A stretch of DNA of 64,000 bases, taken from contig JAIKWF010000024.1 of the NCBI GenBank assembly GCA_024685005.1, forward strand, positions 33,220 to 97,219, given 5' to 3'. Shown here in pieces: positions 33,995 through 41,109 of the stretch. Below the pieces are notes generated by a model, which made no database searches, had not been told where the DNA came from, and saw nothing but the letters and a program-made list of their open reading frames with translations. The DNA is from Lachnospiraceae bacterium (GTDB lineage: Bacteria; Bacillota; Clostridia; Lachnospirales; Lachnospiraceae). Position 1 is the first letter of the stretch. Each line of letters begins with the position of its first letter. Both the position numbers and the translations under genes were made by a program.

Positions 33995-35983
33995 ATGACT
34001 AGGAAACAAAAGAAAAATCTCATTCGTATATTGATCGCATCGGGCCTGCTTGTGATCCTGCATTTTGTGCCGGATCTGGGCATTATCCGCTTCTTTTTAT
34101 ATCTGATCCCTTATCTGATCGTGGGAGGAGATATTTTAAAAAAGGCGGCCAAGGGAATCTGGAACAGACAGCCCTTTGATGAGTGCCTGCTGATGGCCAT
34201 TGCCACCATCGGCGCCATGGCCATTGCCCTTTACTCAAACGGCGATTATACGGAAGGGATCGCAGTAATGCTCTTTTACCAGATCGGTGAGTGGTTCCAG
34301 AGTTATGCCGTGGGGAAAAGCCGCAGAAATATTGCTGCCCTGATGGATATCCGCCCTGATAACGCCAGAGTTCTGGAAGACGGACAGATGCGGGATACAG
34401 ACCCGGATGAAGTAGCAACAGGTTCCATCATCGTGGTGGAGCCGGGAGAAAAGATCCCCATCGACGGTGTGGTGATCAAAGGAAGGTCCAGCGTGGATAC
34501 TGCGGCACTGACGGGAGAGAGCATGCCCAGGGATGTAGCGGAAAACGACGAAGTCATCAGCGGCTGTGTCAATCTGCGGGGAGAGCTGCAGATTAGGACC
34601 ACAAAGGAGTTCGGAGAGTCCACGGTATCGAAGGTGCTGGAACTGGTGGAAAATGCCAGCTCGAGAAAATCTTCCTCCGAAAACTTCATTACGAAATTTG
34701 CAAGAGTTTATACACCGGTGGTGGTGGGACTGGCTCTCCTTTTGGCGATCCTTCCCCCTCTTGGCAATATGGTTATTTTCCATGGGAACCCGGAGTTTGG
34801 CAAGTGGATCTACAGGGGCCTTACCTTCCTTGTGATCAGTTGTCCCTGTGCTTTGGTGATCAGTATTCCCCTTACTTTTTTTGCGGGCCTTGGGGCCGCA
34901 TCCAAGGAGGGCGTTTTGATCAAAGGCTCCAACTATCTGGAAGCCATGTCCAAGGTCAGGATTTTGGTATTTGATAAGACCGGCACTCTGACAAAGGGCG
35001 TCTTTTCCGTAGCGGGGATCTACCCTGTTGCAGCGGGAGGAGAGAAATCTTCAGATGGAAAGGCGGCTGAAGATCGGGCGGCTAAGGAGGAACTGCTGGA
35101 GCTGGCAGCCATGGCAGAATGCGCATCCACCCACCCCATTGCCAAGAGCCTTCGCAGCGCTTACGGAAAAGAGATCGACCGCAGCCTGGTGGATGATATC
35201 ACGGAGATCAGCGGATTTGGCGTATCGGCCCTGATCCGGGGGAAACGTGTTCTTGCCGGTAACGATAAACTGATGAAAAAAGAACAGATCTCCTATGAAA
35301 ACGCCGGAGCAGAGCAGATCGGAACGATTGTCCATGTGGCAAAAGAAGGCGTATATCTGGGATATGTTGTCATAGCGGATACCCTGCGAGAAGGAAGCAA
35401 AGAAGCCATTGCATCATTGCATGCCATGGGAATTGAGAAAACCGTGATGCTGACGGGAGATGAAGAGACCGTAGCCAAAAGCATTGCAGAGCAGGTGGGG
35501 ATCACCGAGTATGCGGCAAAGCTTTTGCCGGGAGATAAAGTGGAAAAAGTGGAAGCCATGCTTTCGGAGAAACGCCCCGACAGGATCCTTGCTTTTGCAG
35601 GAGACGGCATCAACGATGCACCGGTACTGGCCAGAGCCGATATCGGCATCGCCATGGGAGCCATGGGTTCCGATGCGGCCATTGAAGCGGCGGATGTGGT
35701 GCTGATGGACGATGATCCCAAAGGGATCGCTGCCGCTATCCGGATCTCGAAGCGCTGCATGAAGATCGTTTATGAAAATATCTGGTTTGCCATTGGTATT
35801 AAGGTATTGTGCCTGATCTTAGGCGCTGTGGGAATCGCCAATATGTGGCTTGCCATTTTTGCCGACGTAGGCGTAATGATCCTGTGCGTTCTCAACGCCA
35901 TCAGGATCCTGCTCAAAAGGAAAAAACAGCCGGCAAACATACCCTGCAGGCAGAATGATCTTATGCAGGAAGAAGCTGCATAA
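33995..35983 (+). CDS. cadA: P1B-type heavy-metal efflux ATPase (Zn/Cd/Pb class)
   Basis: 662 residues. Several N-terminal membrane helices, actuator domain with 'TGES' (about 173), membrane 'SCPCAL' metal site (about 283), phosphorylation site 'DKTGTLTKG' (about 327), and hinge 'GDGINDAPVLARADIG'. The last helices contain 'FADVGVMILCVLNAIRILL', whose Asp-x-Gly is typical of Zn2+/Cd2+/Pb2+ pumps rather than copper pumps. It lacks a fused HMA domain, supplied by the preceding gene. GGTAAGGAG is upstream. The 3' end overlaps pgeF (opposite strand) by 23 bases. The ion is assigned by family, not proven. Confidence 0.9.
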   Translation: MTRKQKKNLIRILIASGLLVILHFVPDLGIIRFFLYLIPYLIVGGDILKKAAKGIWNRQPFDECLLMAIATIGAMAIALYSNGDYTEGIAVMLFYQIGEWFQSYAVGKSRRNIAALMDIRPDNARVLEDGQMRDTDPDEVATGSIIVVEPGEKIPIDGVVIKGRSSVDTAALTGESMPRDVAENDEVISGCVNLRGELQIRTTKEFGESTVSKVLELVENASSRKSSSENFITKFARVYTPVVVGLALLLAILPPLGNMVIFHGNPEFGKWIYRGLTFLVISCPCALVISIPLTFFAGLGAASKEGVLIKGSNYLEAMSKVRILVFDKTGTLTKGVFSVAGIYPVAAGGEKSSDGKAAEDRAAKEELLELAAMAECASTHPIAKSLRSAYGKEIDRSLVDDITEISGFGVSALIRGKRVLAGNDKLMKKEQISYENAGAEQIGTIVHVAKEGVYLGYVVIADTLREGSKEAIASLHAMGIEKTVMLTGDEETVAKSIAEQVGITEYAAKLLPGDKVEKVEAMLSEKRPDRILAFAGDGINDAPVLARADIGIAMGAMGSDAAIEAADVVLMDDDPKGIAAAIRISKRCMKIVYENIWFAIGIKVLCLILGAVGIANMWLAIFADVGVMILCVLNAIRILLKRKKQPANIPCRQNDLMQEEAA

Positions 35984-36806
35984 CTGCCGCAAGATTCCCT
36001 CTTTTTCCGCCGCTGGCCCTGTGGGAGAATAAAAGCTCCGGATTACAGCAGGTGCAAAGATCCGGCATGGCAAGATGAGAGGGCTGAATACCCGCGCTAA
36101 GCAGAGTATACCGGCAGGCAGAAGCCAGATCCAGATAATAATGGTCGTCATTTTCAGAAGGTGTAAAAAAGGACTTAGCCGCCTGTCCGAAGGAGGCTGT
36201 AAAAGCATCCTTTACCGGGCGGTCCACCTCGTAGCAGTTTTGGCAGATGGAGGGACCGATGGCACAGAGGATGTCCTCCGGCCTGCTGCCGAAAGCTGAA
36301 GACAGAGAGGTTACCGTTTTTTCGCCGATCTTTGCAACGGTTCCCTTCCAGCCGGAATGGGACATGGCGATGACGTGCTTCTTCGGATCATAAAACAGAA
36401 GGGGAACACAGTCCGCATAAAAGGTCATAAGAGGCAGAGACGGATCTGCAGTCATCAGACCGTCCACGGCTTTTTGCAGGACGCCGCAGCCGGCGTCCTT
36501 TTCTTCGGCCCGAAGAATGGTGGTCTCGTGGATCTGATCGCTTAAAACCAGCCTTTTTTCATCATAGCCCAAAGAGCGGGCAAAGAGTCTGTGGTTTTCG
36601 GTAACCCGCTCAGGGTCATCGCCTCTTGTATAGGATAGGTTCATGGCGCCAAGGTGCCCCCGGGATACCCCGCCCATGCGGGTGGAGACGCCGCATAAAA
36701 CCGGCAGATCATCAAAGATATGATAACGGATCACAGGCACGGTATCCGCATTTTGCAGGTAGGTGGTCCGCTGCCCTGCTCTGTATTTAAATTCCATAGG
36801 TTGCAT
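35961..36806 (-). CDS. pgeF: PgeF/YlmD family peptidoglycan editing factor (laccase domain)
   Basis: 281 residues of the 'multicopper polyphenol oxidase' (YfiH/YlmD) family; PgeF-type members remove or correct wrong stem amino acids in peptidoglycan precursors, and others are purine nucleosidases or deaminases. The metal/catalytic residues are seen in 'LSDQIHETTI', 'FYADCVPLLF' and 'MSHSGWKGTV', with 'AIGPSICQNCYEVD' following. I start at ATG 36806 (AAAGGA close upstream); ATG 36797 is an alternative. The frame opens further upstream, but a nested inverted repeat lies there, so the longer form is doubtful. Confidence 0.88.
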   Translation of the reverse strand: MQPMEFKYRAGQRTTYLQNADTVPVIRYHIFDDLPVLCGVSTRMGGVSRGHLGAMNLSYTRGDDPERVTENHRLFARSLGYDEKRLVLSDQIHETTILRAEEKDAGCGVLQKAVDGLMTADPSLPLMTFYADCVPLLFYDPKKHVIAMSHSGWKGTVAKIGEKTVTSLSSAFGSRPEDILCAIGPSICQNCYEVDRPVKDAFTASFGQAAKSFFTPSENDDHYYLDLASACRYTLLSAGIQPSHLAMPDLCTCCNPELLFSHRASGGKRGNLAAVMQLLPA

Positions 36807-36831
36807 AGTCCTTTCCGTATTCTTTCGGTAT

Positions 36832-36884
36832 ACTCCGGTTTGTTTATCCTGCGCAGATTCGCAGGGGATATTTGCGACCGGAGT
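36832..36884. repeat. Nested inverted repeat upstream of pgeF
   Basis: Outer arms ACTCCGGT (36832-36839) and ACCGGAGT (36877-36884); inner arms CCTGCG (36848-36853) and CGCAGG (36860-36865). It lies 26-78 bases before the pgeF start and could be an operator or an RNA hairpin in the pgeF leader. Confidence 0.6.
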
Positions 36885-36946
36885 CATACGCTACCATCAT
36901 ATCAGATCCTGACGCGATCGTCGATAAAAAGGCGATGAAAAAACCT

Positions 36947-36975
36947 TTGCATATTCGGAGCAAATAGGTTATAAT
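36947..36975 (+). promoter_or_regulatory. Promoter of the FN3 secreted protein gene
   Basis: TTGCAT (36947-36952), 17 bases, TATAAT (36970-36975); start of transcription near 36982. Confidence 0.78.
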
Positions 36976-37039
36976 TCGTTCTTGAGGCATAATTTTATCA
37001 GAAAGACTAAGTCCGGAGTATAATTGAGGAGGAAATGAA

Positions 37040-37996
37040 ATGAAGAATTTCAGAAAACTGTTAACAACGCTTATGCTCAGTATGCTGTTCGTTTTAGGTT
37101 CCGCATCTGCAGTATTTGCAATGACCATTAACCAGACAAGCCAGACGACCAATTCTGTTACCATCGGAATTGATTATGGCACAGACAAGGTAGTAACCCA
37201 GACCCTGCACCTGTTAATGAGGAATGAGAATTACCAGTATGTGGATGCGGTTGCTCCCGTAGCACTGCCTGTTGGTACTACCAGCTACACCTTCAACAAT
37301 CTGATGCCCGGTACGAAATATGAGGCTAAGATGGAGTATACATGGCGGGGGTATTCAAAGAGCTATACCTCTAACAGAAGTCAATATGTTGTTACCCTGC
37401 CGGGTAAGGTTACTGGTGTGAATCAGGTAAAGTGGTGGTATTATATCCATAAAGTTGATTTTGGATGGAATCCTCAGTCTGCTTGCCAGTTTGAGTGGGT
37501 AGCTTATCAGGGCAAAAAGCAGGTAGCACAGGGGAATGCAGTAACTTCTAATAGTGGTTCTTTCGGCACTAAAAATAACAAGCTCTATACTGTAAAGGTG
37601 AGATCTTACCTTACGCTGAACGGACAAACATACTATGGTGACTGGTCTGATCCTGCTTATCTGTTTACCCAGCCTATGATTCTTGACAGAAAAGGTGTTT
37701 CCATAGACGGTAGCGGAAAACTGCATGTTAAGTGGGAAAAGATTGATGGCGTAGATGGCTATGAAATCTATGTATCCACCAAAAAGGACAGTGGCTATAA
37801 GAAGGTGGGCAAGGCATCCAAGAAAAAGAACTCTGCAACCATCAAGAAATTTAAGAAGAAAAAATTTGCGAAAAAGAAAACCTACTACGTTTATGTAGCA
37901 GCAAAGAAGAAAGCGAATGGTAAAAAATATACCAGCGGAGTAAACTATACAATCGAGTATAAGAAGGGTTCCATCAGAACCTTATACTTTAAATAA
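37040..37996 (+). CDS. Secreted fibronectin type III-like protein
   Basis: 318 residues. Signal peptide 1-27 ('LFVLGSASAVFA'). Residues about 28-115 and 118-210 form two beta-sandwich regions of FN3 type ('TTSYTFNNLMPGTKYEAKME', 'KLYTVKVRSYLTLNGQTYYG'). A third FN3 ('KWEKIDGVDGYEIYVSTKKD', about 230-310) is very Lys-rich in its loops. There is no anchor motif, so it is probably free or bound to wall polymers by charge. Base composition is more A/T-rich than its neighbours, which could mean recent gain. GAGGAGG precedes the ATG. Own promoter and terminator, so a single-gene unit. Role unknown. Confidence 0.8.
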   Translation: MKNFRKLLTTLMLSMLFVLGSASAVFAMTINQTSQTTNSVTIGIDYGTDKVVTQTLHLLMRNENYQYVDAVAPVALPVGTTSYTFNNLMPGTKYEAKMEYTWRGYSKSYTSNRSQYVVTLPGKVTGVNQVKWWYYIHKVDFGWNPQSACQFEWVAYQGKKQVAQGNAVTSNSGSFGTKNNKLYTVKVRSYLTLNGQTYYGDWSDPAYLFTQPMILDRKGVSIDGSGKLHVKWEKIDGVDGYEIYVSTKKDSGYKKVGKASKKKNSATIKKFKKKKFAKKKTYYVYVAAKKKANGKKYTSGVNYTIEYKKGSIRTLYFK

Positions 37997-38020
37997 TAGT
38001 ATAGAGTAAGAAGCAAAATT

Positions 38021-38053
38021 CCCGCAGAGACAATTGTTTCTGCGGGATTTTTT
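38021..38053 (+). terminator. Terminator after the FN3 protein gene
   Basis: CCCGCAGA (38021-38028) and TCTGCGGG (38039-38046), extended by internal pairing, followed by ATTTTTT. Confidence 0.88.
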
Positions 38054-38106
38054 CATAGTGACGGTCCGCATAAAGCATAAAGAAAAACAAAAAAAGGAGA
38101 GCACAA

Positions 38107-38709
38107 GTGAAAGCAGAAGACAAAGGCCTTGTATGGGAAGAGATCGAAACAGAACATCTGGTAACGGATGAATGGATCGATTTTCGAAGATCCAAATACA
38201 GATTTCCGGACGGATCCGAGTTTGAACCCTTTTACAGCTACAGCCGCAGGGATTTTGTAGTGATCATTGCGGAGGACGAGAAGGGAGATCTGATCTGCGT
38301 ACGCCAGTACAGACAGGGCATCGAAAAAGTGACCCTGGAGTTTTGTGCAGGGGGGATCGAGCGAAGCGACGGAAAAGAATACGGAAAACGAGAGGACGGA
38401 TCAACGGCTTTTCATGAGGATGCCTTAGAAGCTGCCAAAAGAGAACTGGCGGAAGAGACGGGATATGAATCCGCAGAGTGGAGCCATCTTCTGACAGTGC
38501 CCTCCAATCCTACCATTGCCGATAACTATGCTTATCTGTTTTATGCGAAAAACTGTAAAAAGGTAAAGGACCAGGATCTGGATGATACGGAATTTTTAAA
38601 TGTGGTAACCCTTAGTTCGGAAAAGCTGGAAGAGAAGATCAGAAGCGGTGGATTTGAGCAGCCCATTCACATTCTGGCGTATCTGATGAGCGGAAGAACG
38701 TGGAAATGA
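38107..38709 (+). CDS. Nudix hydrolase, ADP-ribose pyrophosphatase-like
   Basis: 200 residues. The Nudix box is intact at its catalytic end ('AAKRELAEETGYES', about residues 115-128). However, the stretch between the leading 'CAGGIERSDG' and 'EDALEAAKREL' is longer than the classical spacing by roughly ten residues. 'RRDFVVIIAEDEKGDLICVR' before the box and 'NPTIADNYAYLFYAKNC' after it match ADP-ribose pyrophosphatase (NudF-like) enzymes, which act on ADP-sugars in the cytoplasm. GTG 38107 is used because AAAAGGAG is correctly spaced. Substrate not certain. Contrast with the degenerate Nudix at 14158. Confidence 0.88.
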   Translation: MKAEDKGLVWEEIETEHLVTDEWIDFRRSKYRFPDGSEFEPFYSYSRRDFVVIIAEDEKGDLICVRQYRQGIEKVTLEFCAGGIERSDGKEYGKREDGSTAFHEDALEAAKRELAEETGYESAEWSHLLTVPSNPTIADNYAYLFYAKNCKKVKDQDLDDTEFLNVVTLSSEKLEEKIRSGGFEQPIHILAYLMSGRTWK

Positions 38710-38719
38710 ATTAGAATGC

Positions 38720-38809
38720 GGCGCCGCGAGATCACAGGTTGCATATCCGGATCGGCTTTTGATCTTGGAAATTGACGATCCGGATGTGCAACGAAGATCG
38801 GGAGGCGCC
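38720..38809. repeat. Large inverted repeat between convergent genes
   Basis: Arms TTGCATATCCGGATCG (38739-38754) and CGATCCGGATGTGCAA (38776-38791) pair over 16 positions with one G-T, around a 21-base loop. GGCGCC lies on both outer sides (38720-38725, 38804-38809). There is no T tail. It fills the gap between the convergent Nudix and ugd genes and could be a two-way terminator or RNA-protecting hairpin. Confidence 0.7.
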
Positions 38810-38815
38810 ACTTCA

Positions 38816-40330
38816 CTAGTCTCTTCGGAACAAGTCTCTTGTGTAAACCTTGTCTGCCACATCATCCAATGCTTTATCGTAGCGGTTTGCAATGATGCAT
38901 CCGCACATCTTTTTGAATTTCTTCAGATCATTTACAACTTTGCTGCCAAAGAAGGTGGATCCGTTTTCCAGGGTGGGTTCGTAGATCACTACGGTGGCCC
39001 CCTTTGCTTTGATCCGCTTCATGATCCCCTGAATGGAGGACTGGCGGAAATTGTCGGAATTGGATTTCATGGTCAGGCGGTACACGCCGACGATGCTTTC
39101 TTTTTGTTCCGTTTCCTTATCGGAAGAATAGGAATCGCCATAGCCGTAGGTGCCGGCAATATCCAGAACGCGCTGTGCGATAAAGTCCTTTCGGGTACGG
39201 TTGCTTTCCACGATGGCTTCGATGAGGTTCTCGGGAACGTCTCTGTAGTTTGCCAAAAGCTGCTTGGTGTCCTTAGGCAGGCAGTAGCCGCCGTATCCAA
39301 AGGAAGGATTGTTGTAATAATCGCCCACTCTGGGATCTAAGCACACGCCTTTGATAATGGAGGCGGTGTCTAATCCTTTCAGCTCCGCATAGGTATCCAG
39401 CTCGTTAAAATAGGAAACCCGCAGGGCCAGATAGGTGTTGACGAAAAGCTTGGTGGCTTCTGCCTCGGTGGTGCCCACCAGCAGGGTTTCCACAGGGTCC
39501 TTCAGGGCGCCCTGCTTCAGCAGACCGGCAAAAATTTCAGCCTCTTTTCTGGTATCGTCATCGCAGCCTACAATGATCCGGGAGGGATAGAGGTTATCGT
39601 AAAGTGCTTTGGACTCCCGCAAAAATTCGGGCGAAAAGAGGATATTGTTTACACCGAATTTTTCCCGCATGCTTTTGGTAAAACCGACGGGAATGGTGGA
39701 TTTGATCACAATGGCAGGCTTTTTCTTCTGCTGCTTTGTGGCTTCCAATACCAGTGAGATCACGGATTCCACTGCGCTGCAGTCAAAAAAGTTCTGCTTG
39801 GGATCGTAGTTGGTGGGAGCGGCAATGATCACATAATCCGCATCCTTGTAAGCAGAGGCACCATCTGTGGTGGCGGTCAGGGAAAGATTTCTTTTTCCTT
39901 CCTTTGCTTCGGTAAGGTATTTTTCAATGTAGTCATCCTGAATGGGAGAGAGGAAGGCATTCAGCTTTTCCACCTTCTCCGGCAGGATGTCCACTGCGGT
40001 GACCTGATTGCGCTGGGATAAAAGCACCGCCAGGGAAAGGCCTACATATCCTGTACCGGCAACGGCGATCCGATAGCTTTTACCGGTGGCAGCTGTTGTA
40101 TCCGCACCTTCTGCATCGCTGCGGGAAACCACCTCCGAAAGATCAAACTGCAGCACCTCGGAAAGGGCCAGGAGCTGATCAAAGGACGGAATATGGTCAC
40201 AGGTCTCGATCCTGCTTAAAAGAGCCCTGTTAATGCCTGTTTTCTGGGAAAGCTGCAGCTGGGTGAGCCGGAGTTTTTTCCGGTTGCTTTCCACCACATC
40301 TGCAAGAAGCTTTGGTGAGAGCTTTTTCAT
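38816..40330 (-). CDS. ugd: Helix-turn-helix / UDP-glucose 6-dehydrogenase fusion
   Basis: 504 residues. Residues about 8-70 are an XRE/Cro-type helix-turn-helix ('[20 protein letters not shown]'). From residue 86 on it is UDP-glucose dehydrogenase of the short E. coli Ugd type: NAD site '[14 protein letters not shown]', '[11 protein letters not shown]', '[20 protein letters not shown]', catalytic Cys350 in '[13 protein letters not shown]', and C-terminal '[20 protein letters not shown]'. It oxidises UDP-glucose to UDP-glucuronate for surface polysaccharide. A roughly 19-residue Ser/Glu insert (about 390-410) is not found in E. coli. Three tandem repeats sit over its promoter, suggesting that the enzyme represses its own gene. 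No glycosyltransferase cluster is adjacent. Start ATG 40330 has AAGGAGG. Confidence 0.93.
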   Translation of the reverse strand: MKKLSPKLLADVVESNRKKLRLTQLQLSQKTGINRALLSRIETCDHIPSFDQLLALSEVLQFDLSEVVSRSDAEGADTTAATGKSYRIAVAGTGYVGLSLAVLLSQRNQVTAVDILPEKVEKLNAFLSPIQDDYIEKYLTEAKEGKRNLSLTATTDGASAYKDADYVIIAAPTNYDPKQNFFDCSAVESVISLVLEATKQQKKKPAIVIKSTIPVGFTKSMREKFGVNNILFSPEFLRESKALYDNLYPSRIIVGCDDDTRKEAEIFAGLLKQGALKDPVETLLVGTTEAEATKLFVNTYLALRVSYFNELDTYAELKGLDTASIIKGVCLDPRVGDYYNNPSFGYGGYCLPKDTKQLLANYRDVPENLIEAIVESNRTRKDFIAQRVLDIAGTYGYGDSYSSDKETEQKESIVGVYRLTMKSNSDNFRQSSIQGIMKRIKAKGATVVIYEPTLENGSTFFGSKVVNDLKKFKKMCGCIIANRYDKALDDVADKVYTRDLFRRD

Positions 40331-40376
40331 GAGAGTCCTCCTTATATAAATGTTACAAATAGAAACATAATAGTCG

Positions 40377-40435
40377 ACGTTTGTACCATGATACCACGTT
40401 TGTTTTCCATGGTCAACGTTGTTTTACCATAAAAC
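40377..40435. repeat. Three tandem ~20-bp repeats over the ugd promoter
   Basis: ACGTTTGT at 40377, ACGTTTGT at 40396 and ACGTTGT at 40416, each followed after two to five bases by CCAT. The spacing of 19 and 20 bases is about two helical turns. On the minus strand the -35 TTGACC (40416-40411) and -10 TATCAT (40393-40388) lie within the array, so a protein bound here would block ugd. Confidence 0.65.
40388..40416 (-). promoter_or_regulatory. Promoter of the HTH-ugd gene
   Basis: Minus strand TTGACC (40416-40411), 17 bases, TATCAT (40393-40388); start of transcription near 40381, about 50 bases before the ATG. Confidence 0.65.
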
Positions 40436-40481
40436 AATGGATTTTGTTAGGATTAGAAACAAAACACGCCATCCTGCTTCG

Positions 40482-40510
40482 TTGACGCGAAAAAAGGGAT
40501 GTGATACACT
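40482..40510 (+). promoter_or_regulatory. Promoter of the membrane protein / lipoprotein pair
   Basis: TTGACG (40482-40487), 17 bases, TACACT (40505-40510), divergent from the ugd promoter. Confidence 0.72.
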
Positions 40511-40587
40511 TTACCTATTCTGTAGCGTAGGTTTCACGGATAGATGAAATGATCCATATCATGACAGAGGCCACAGGAGGTATGCAT

Positions 40588-41106
40588 ATGAAGGAAGACG
40601 TTATGAAGCGTATCGGAAAAGCCGTGGGGATCCGTATGGGGATCGCAATGAGCATTGTTTTGTCGTTCCTGGGTCTTCTTTCCTCGGGCAGAATGTTTCA
40701 GCCCGGCTGGATGATCATGCTGATCTGCAATATCATCATCAGCACATTGATCAGTCTTCTCATTAGCGCTCTGGTTCCCATGGGGAAGGTGAATGCAAGC
40801 CTTGCACGCAAATGGAATCTGCAGCCCGGGCTTTTTAAGACCCGGTGCGTGGAAAGCCTGGTATCGGATCTGATCTATACACCTGTCATTACCCTGGCCA
40901 TGGTATTGCTTGGGGTGGGAATGGCGAAGAAAAACGCGCCTGAGATGCCCTTTGTACCGGTATTCTTAAGTTCCTTCGCAAAATCCTTTGTGATCTGCTT
41001 TGCAGCAGGTTTTGTATTGATCTTTTTCCTGATGCCGCTGTTTTTAAAGCAGCTGATGAAAAAGGAAGGCATGGGGCACGCTCACGACAAAGAGGAGGAG
41101 AGTTGA
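40588..41106 (+). CDS. Four-helix membrane protein of unknown function
   Basis: 172 residues with about four hydrophobic segments near 12-32, 40-60, 95-114 and 128-152 ('IAMSIVLSFLGLLSSG', 'MIMLICNIIISTLISLLISA', 'VITLAMVLLGVGMA', 'FVICFAAGFVLIFFLMPLF') and a His/charged tail ('GHAHDKEEES'). ATG 40588 is chosen because AGGAGG (40575-40580) is 7 bases upstream; ATG 40582 is too close. It precedes the lipoprotein gene by 3 bases, so the two are co-expressed. It has some similarity in layout to DUF2798-type proteins, but I cannot assign it. Confidence 0.72.
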   Translation: MKEDVMKRIGKAVGIRMGIAMSIVLSFLGLLSSGRMFQPGWMIMLICNIIISTLISLLISALVPMGKVNASLARKWNLQPGLFKTRCVESLVSDLIYTPVITLAMVLLGVGMAKKNAPEMPFVPVFLSSFAKSFVICFAAGFVLIFFLMPLFLKQLMKKEGMGHAHDKEEES

Positions 41107-41109
41107 GTT

